Assembly: GCA_902581405.1 (NCBI GenBank)
Contig: CACHOJ010000001.1
Coordinates: 186,001 to 250,000 of the forward strand
From: an uncultured Pelagibacteraceae bacterium
GTDB lineage: Bacteria; Pseudomonadota; Alphaproteobacteria; Pelagibacterales; Pelagibacteraceae
Reading direction: 5' to 3'
Length of the DNA: 64,000 bases
In this document: one piece after another, positions 62,235 through 64,000 of the stretch
Layout of the letters: each line of letters starts with the position of its first letter
Numbering within the stretch: position 1 is the stretch's first letter
Notes under the pieces: generated by a model
The model's database searches: none
Told to the model about the DNA's origin: nothing
The model's input: the letters and a program-made list of their open reading frames with translations, nothing else
Made by a program: the position numbers and the translations under genes

Positions 62235-63164
62235 ATGAGAATTTTTATTTATTCAATCGTATTTAGCATGCTTTTGAACAGTTATTCTCTCTCAGATACA
62301 AGATTAGAGAAAGATTTAAAAAAACTCTCAAAATATAATTTTTTTGTTGGTAATGAAGGCAATCGTTACGACTTAGATCATAACATTGATAAAGATAAAA
62401 CAATAATATTAATTTATAGTCATGGCAGCGGAGGTTCAGAAAAAAAATTACAAAAATGTAATAAATCTTGGTGGCAGATACCACCAATAGTTTATCAGTT
62501 AGATGGTGTAAAAATTAAAGATTTCACAATCAAAACTTATCAACTATGCAAGGGTGCAAGAGGATTCTCACAAAAAGACGGAGACTTATTTTGGGACACT
62601 TATGATAAAAACAATCAAGATGTCAATAGTGTTCTAGATCTTAAGGACGAAAATGGCATATTATTAATTCAGAAATGGGAGGGACCAATACAAGAAAAAG
62701 TTATAAAATTAAAAATTGATGAGTTTAAACAGAGAGGTTTTAATAATATTGTTCTTTCAGGTCATTCAGCTGGTGGGTGGGACTCACTAGTTTTAAAATC
62801 AAATTTTCCATCAGAAATTGATGGTGTAATAGCATTCCATCCTGCAAGATCTGGAAAATTTGCTGGTACAAAAAAACCACACAAAGGTTGGATAAATTGG
62901 AGAAATTATAAAATATCAATGATTAAAGTAGATAAATTGGAAAATGTTTTAGTTTTTAGTCATGAAAAAGATAAATATGAAAATCCTAAAACATCTAAAT
63001 TTTTATCTGATTCAAAAAATGTTAGATTTGTTGATGTAAGCGACACTAATTGTAAAAAAAAATTAAAAACTGGTGGATGGCATGGAATAACTCTTACCAA
63101 GTGTTTTGCAGATAAAGATCCAAAAAGAAAAGAAATAATTAAATATTTAGAAAAACTGTTTTAA
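62235..63164 (+). CDS. Exported alpha/beta hydrolase-fold protein
   Basis: A 309-aa protein with an N-terminal signal (about 1-20) and a hydrolase core. The nucleophile elbow is GHSAGGWDSL; IYSHGSGGSEKKL is the oxyanion strand; FSHEKDKYENPK carries a candidate Asp/Glu and GGWHGITLTKC the His. The substrate is unknown. It follows the unknown exported protein after 9 bp and its last 4 bp overlap the convergent TRAP permease gene. Confidence 0.82.
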   Translation: MRIFIYSIVFSMLLNSYSLSDTRLEKDLKKLSKYNFFVGNEGNRYDLDHNIDKDKTIILIYSHGSGGSEKKLQKCNKSWWQIPPIVYQLDGVKIKDFTIKTYQLCKGARGFSQKDGDLFWDTYDKNNQDVNSVLDLKDENGILLIQKWEGPIQEKVIKLKIDEFKQRGFNNIVLSGHSAGGWDSLVLKSNFPSEIDGVIAFHPARSGKFAGTKKPHKGWINWRNYKISMIKVDKLENVLVFSHEKDKYENPKTSKFLSDSKNVRFVDVSDTNCKKKLKTGGWHGITLTKCFADKDPKRKEIIKYLEKLF

Positions 63165-64000
63165 AGAAGGCTTGGTAGCCAAGTAGAAAATACAGGAAAT
63201 AATATCATCAATATTCCATAAATTATTCCAACTATTGTAAATAATGGAACTTCTTTAAATGCATTAGCTGGATTTTCTTTTATTACCCCAGCAGCTGTAT
63301 ATATGCCTACGCAAACAGGTGGAGTTATCATTCCAATTCCAGCAAAAGCTACAAAAACAACATATAAGTGGAGCAAACTTTGATCAAAAGATAATGTTAA
63401 TGCTGCAAATATTGGGACAGTTAAATAAAATACTGGAACTATTTCTATAAATGTTCCTAAAATTAAACATATTGTTCCTAACATTATCCAAAATAAATTT
63501 ACACTCACACCCATATCTGTGAAGTAAGTTATAATTTTCTGAGGTGCTTGTGTGTAGGTAAGCACAACACTTAAAAAAGTAGCTGTTGCAATTATTGAAA
63601 ATATAACAGCAGTAATTATTGCAGTATCTTTTAAACAACTTAATAAAGATGAAAAAGTTAATTCTCTATAAATTAAAAATCCTATTGCAACTGCATAAAC
63701 TCCTGCAATAGCTGCAGACTCTGATGGAGTTAAAAAACCTGCATATATTCCACCCAATATTATAACTGGGGTTATCAATGCTGGAAGAGCTGCAATGAAA
63801 GAACTTAATCTTTCTTTGAATGTAGCTTTTTTGTCTGCTCTTATATGTCTGCACTTAAATAAAACTAAAAGAACCATTAAAATTAGAAGAATAATTCCCG
63901 GTATAACTCCTGCAGCAAATGTTTTTGAGACAGGAACGTATGTAAGTGCACTAAACAAAATAGCTGCATTTGACGGAGGTATTAGAGCTTCAAGAAGTGC
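63161..64000 (-). CDS. TRAP transporter large permease (DctM), 5' end outside window
   Basis: The minus-strand frame stays open to the right edge, adding ALLEALIPPSNAAI upstream of the track's false TTG start at 63958. IPPSNAAILFSALT, FAAGVIPGIILL, YAGFLTPSESAAIAGVYA and GMITPPVCVGIYTAAGV are DctM family landmarks. About 280 C-terminal residues are visible. It differs from the DctM at 25169 and uses AGA-type arginine codons, so it is a second, resident TRAP system. Its ligand is unknown. Confidence 0.9.
   Translation of the reverse strand, partial: ALLEALIPPSNAAILFSALTYVPVSKTFAAGVIPGIILLILMVLLVLFKCRHIRADKKATFKERLSSFIAALPALITPVIILGGIYAGFLTPSESAAIAGVYAVAIGFLIYRELTFSSLLSCLKDTAIITAVIFSIIATATFLSVVLTYTQAPQKIITYFTDMGVSVNLFWIMLGTICLILGTFIEIVPVFYLTVPIFAALTLSFDQSLLHLYVVFVAFAGIGMITPPVCVGIYTAAGVIKENPANAFKEVPLFTIVGIIYGILMILFPVFSTWLPSLL

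Noticed and set aside
1-64000. tRNA, rRNA or tmRNA genes
   Set aside because: Read for T-loop-like GGTTCGAATCC patterns and long GC-richer structured stretches; none convincing was seen. A tRNAscan/Infernal run would settle it.
1-64000. CRISPR arrays, insertion sequences, phage genes
   Set aside because: No regularly spaced repeats, no transposase or integrase, and no terminal inverted repeats were seen.

Overview
The window looks like a chromosome segment from a streamlined marine alphaproteobacterium of the SAR11 clade (Pelagibacterales). It is strongly A+T rich, arginine is almost always AGA, genes abut or overlap by a few bases, and no intergenic gap exceeds about 250 bp. The gene content fits that group: aprMBA, a TPP-riboswitch-controlled sodium/solute symporter (thiV type), amtB without a PII gene, pseudoazurin, and many ABC/TRAP importers with few regulators. 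Assignment is by gene content and composition only; no rRNA or tRNA gene was found.

Layout. 1-5.2 kb: partial sulfide:quinone oxidoreductase, 1-Cys peroxiredoxin, Asp/Glu racemase family protein, alpha/beta hydrolase + MFS pair, pseudoazurin. 5.2-14.4 kb: a divergent locus with a carbohydrate-type ABC importer (two permeases and binding protein on minus, ATPase on plus), a short MetE-like methyltransferase, two SnoaL/NTF2-like proteins, a bicupin and a HAD-like protein without its catalytic aspartates. 14.4-18.5 kb: EamA permease, HisD/HpsN-family dehydrogenase with a phosphotransacetylase, BASS symporter. 18.5-27 kb: a two-winged-helix regulator, small membrane protein, SMR homologue, an ALDH/epoxide-hydrolase/Ldh2 operon and a TRAP importer. 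27-33.4 kb: taurine-type ABC importer, taurine:pyruvate-type aminotransferase, alanine dehydrogenase. 33.4-51.9 kb: housekeeping (tesA/ybbA/ybbP, riboswitch + thiV, rseP, HU, amtB, bcp, rhodanese, recX, cysQ, mnmA, metC, aminobenzoate/folate cluster, HIT). 51.9-60.2 kb: dissimilatory-type APS reductase aprMBA, TauE/SafE exporter, sulfolactate sulfo-lyase suyAB, sulfoacetaldehyde acetyltransferase xsc. 60.2-64 kb: desaturase-fold protein, two exported proteins of unknown role, a small protein, and a partial TRAP permease.

How the genes work together. Several dispersed blocks make a coherent organosulfonate pathway. Taurine enters by TauABC, is deaminated to sulfoacetaldehyde by the aminotransferase (pyruvate becomes alanine, recycled by Ald), and Xsc cleaves sulfoacetaldehyde to acetyl phosphate and sulfite; Pta makes acetyl-CoA. 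A C3 branch (HpsN-like dehydrogenase, Ldh2/ComC-like dehydrogenase, SuyAB) would turn dihydroxypropanesulfonate/sulfolactate into pyruvate and sulfite. Sulfite can be oxidised by AprMBA or exported by TauE. SQR and a rhodanese add sulfide/sulfane handling.

The most interesting observation is a repeated motif, AACCCATTTTrGACAy, in three intergenic regions only: twice upstream of the uncharacterised two-winged-helix regulator, once between the TRAP importer and the ALDH/EH/Ldh2 operon, and once between tauA and the taurine aminotransferase. This suggests an undescribed regulon. A second candidate system is the divergent importer/MetE-like/SnoaL/cupin locus, which has its own palindrome (TTGTGATACACrA) in the shared promoter. 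Other oddities: an SMR protein lacking the essential TM1 glutamate, a TauC with a ~430-residue extra N-terminal part, DctMQ genes with foreign-looking arginine codons, hairpins after three different binding-protein genes, and several small ORFs missed by the ORF track.
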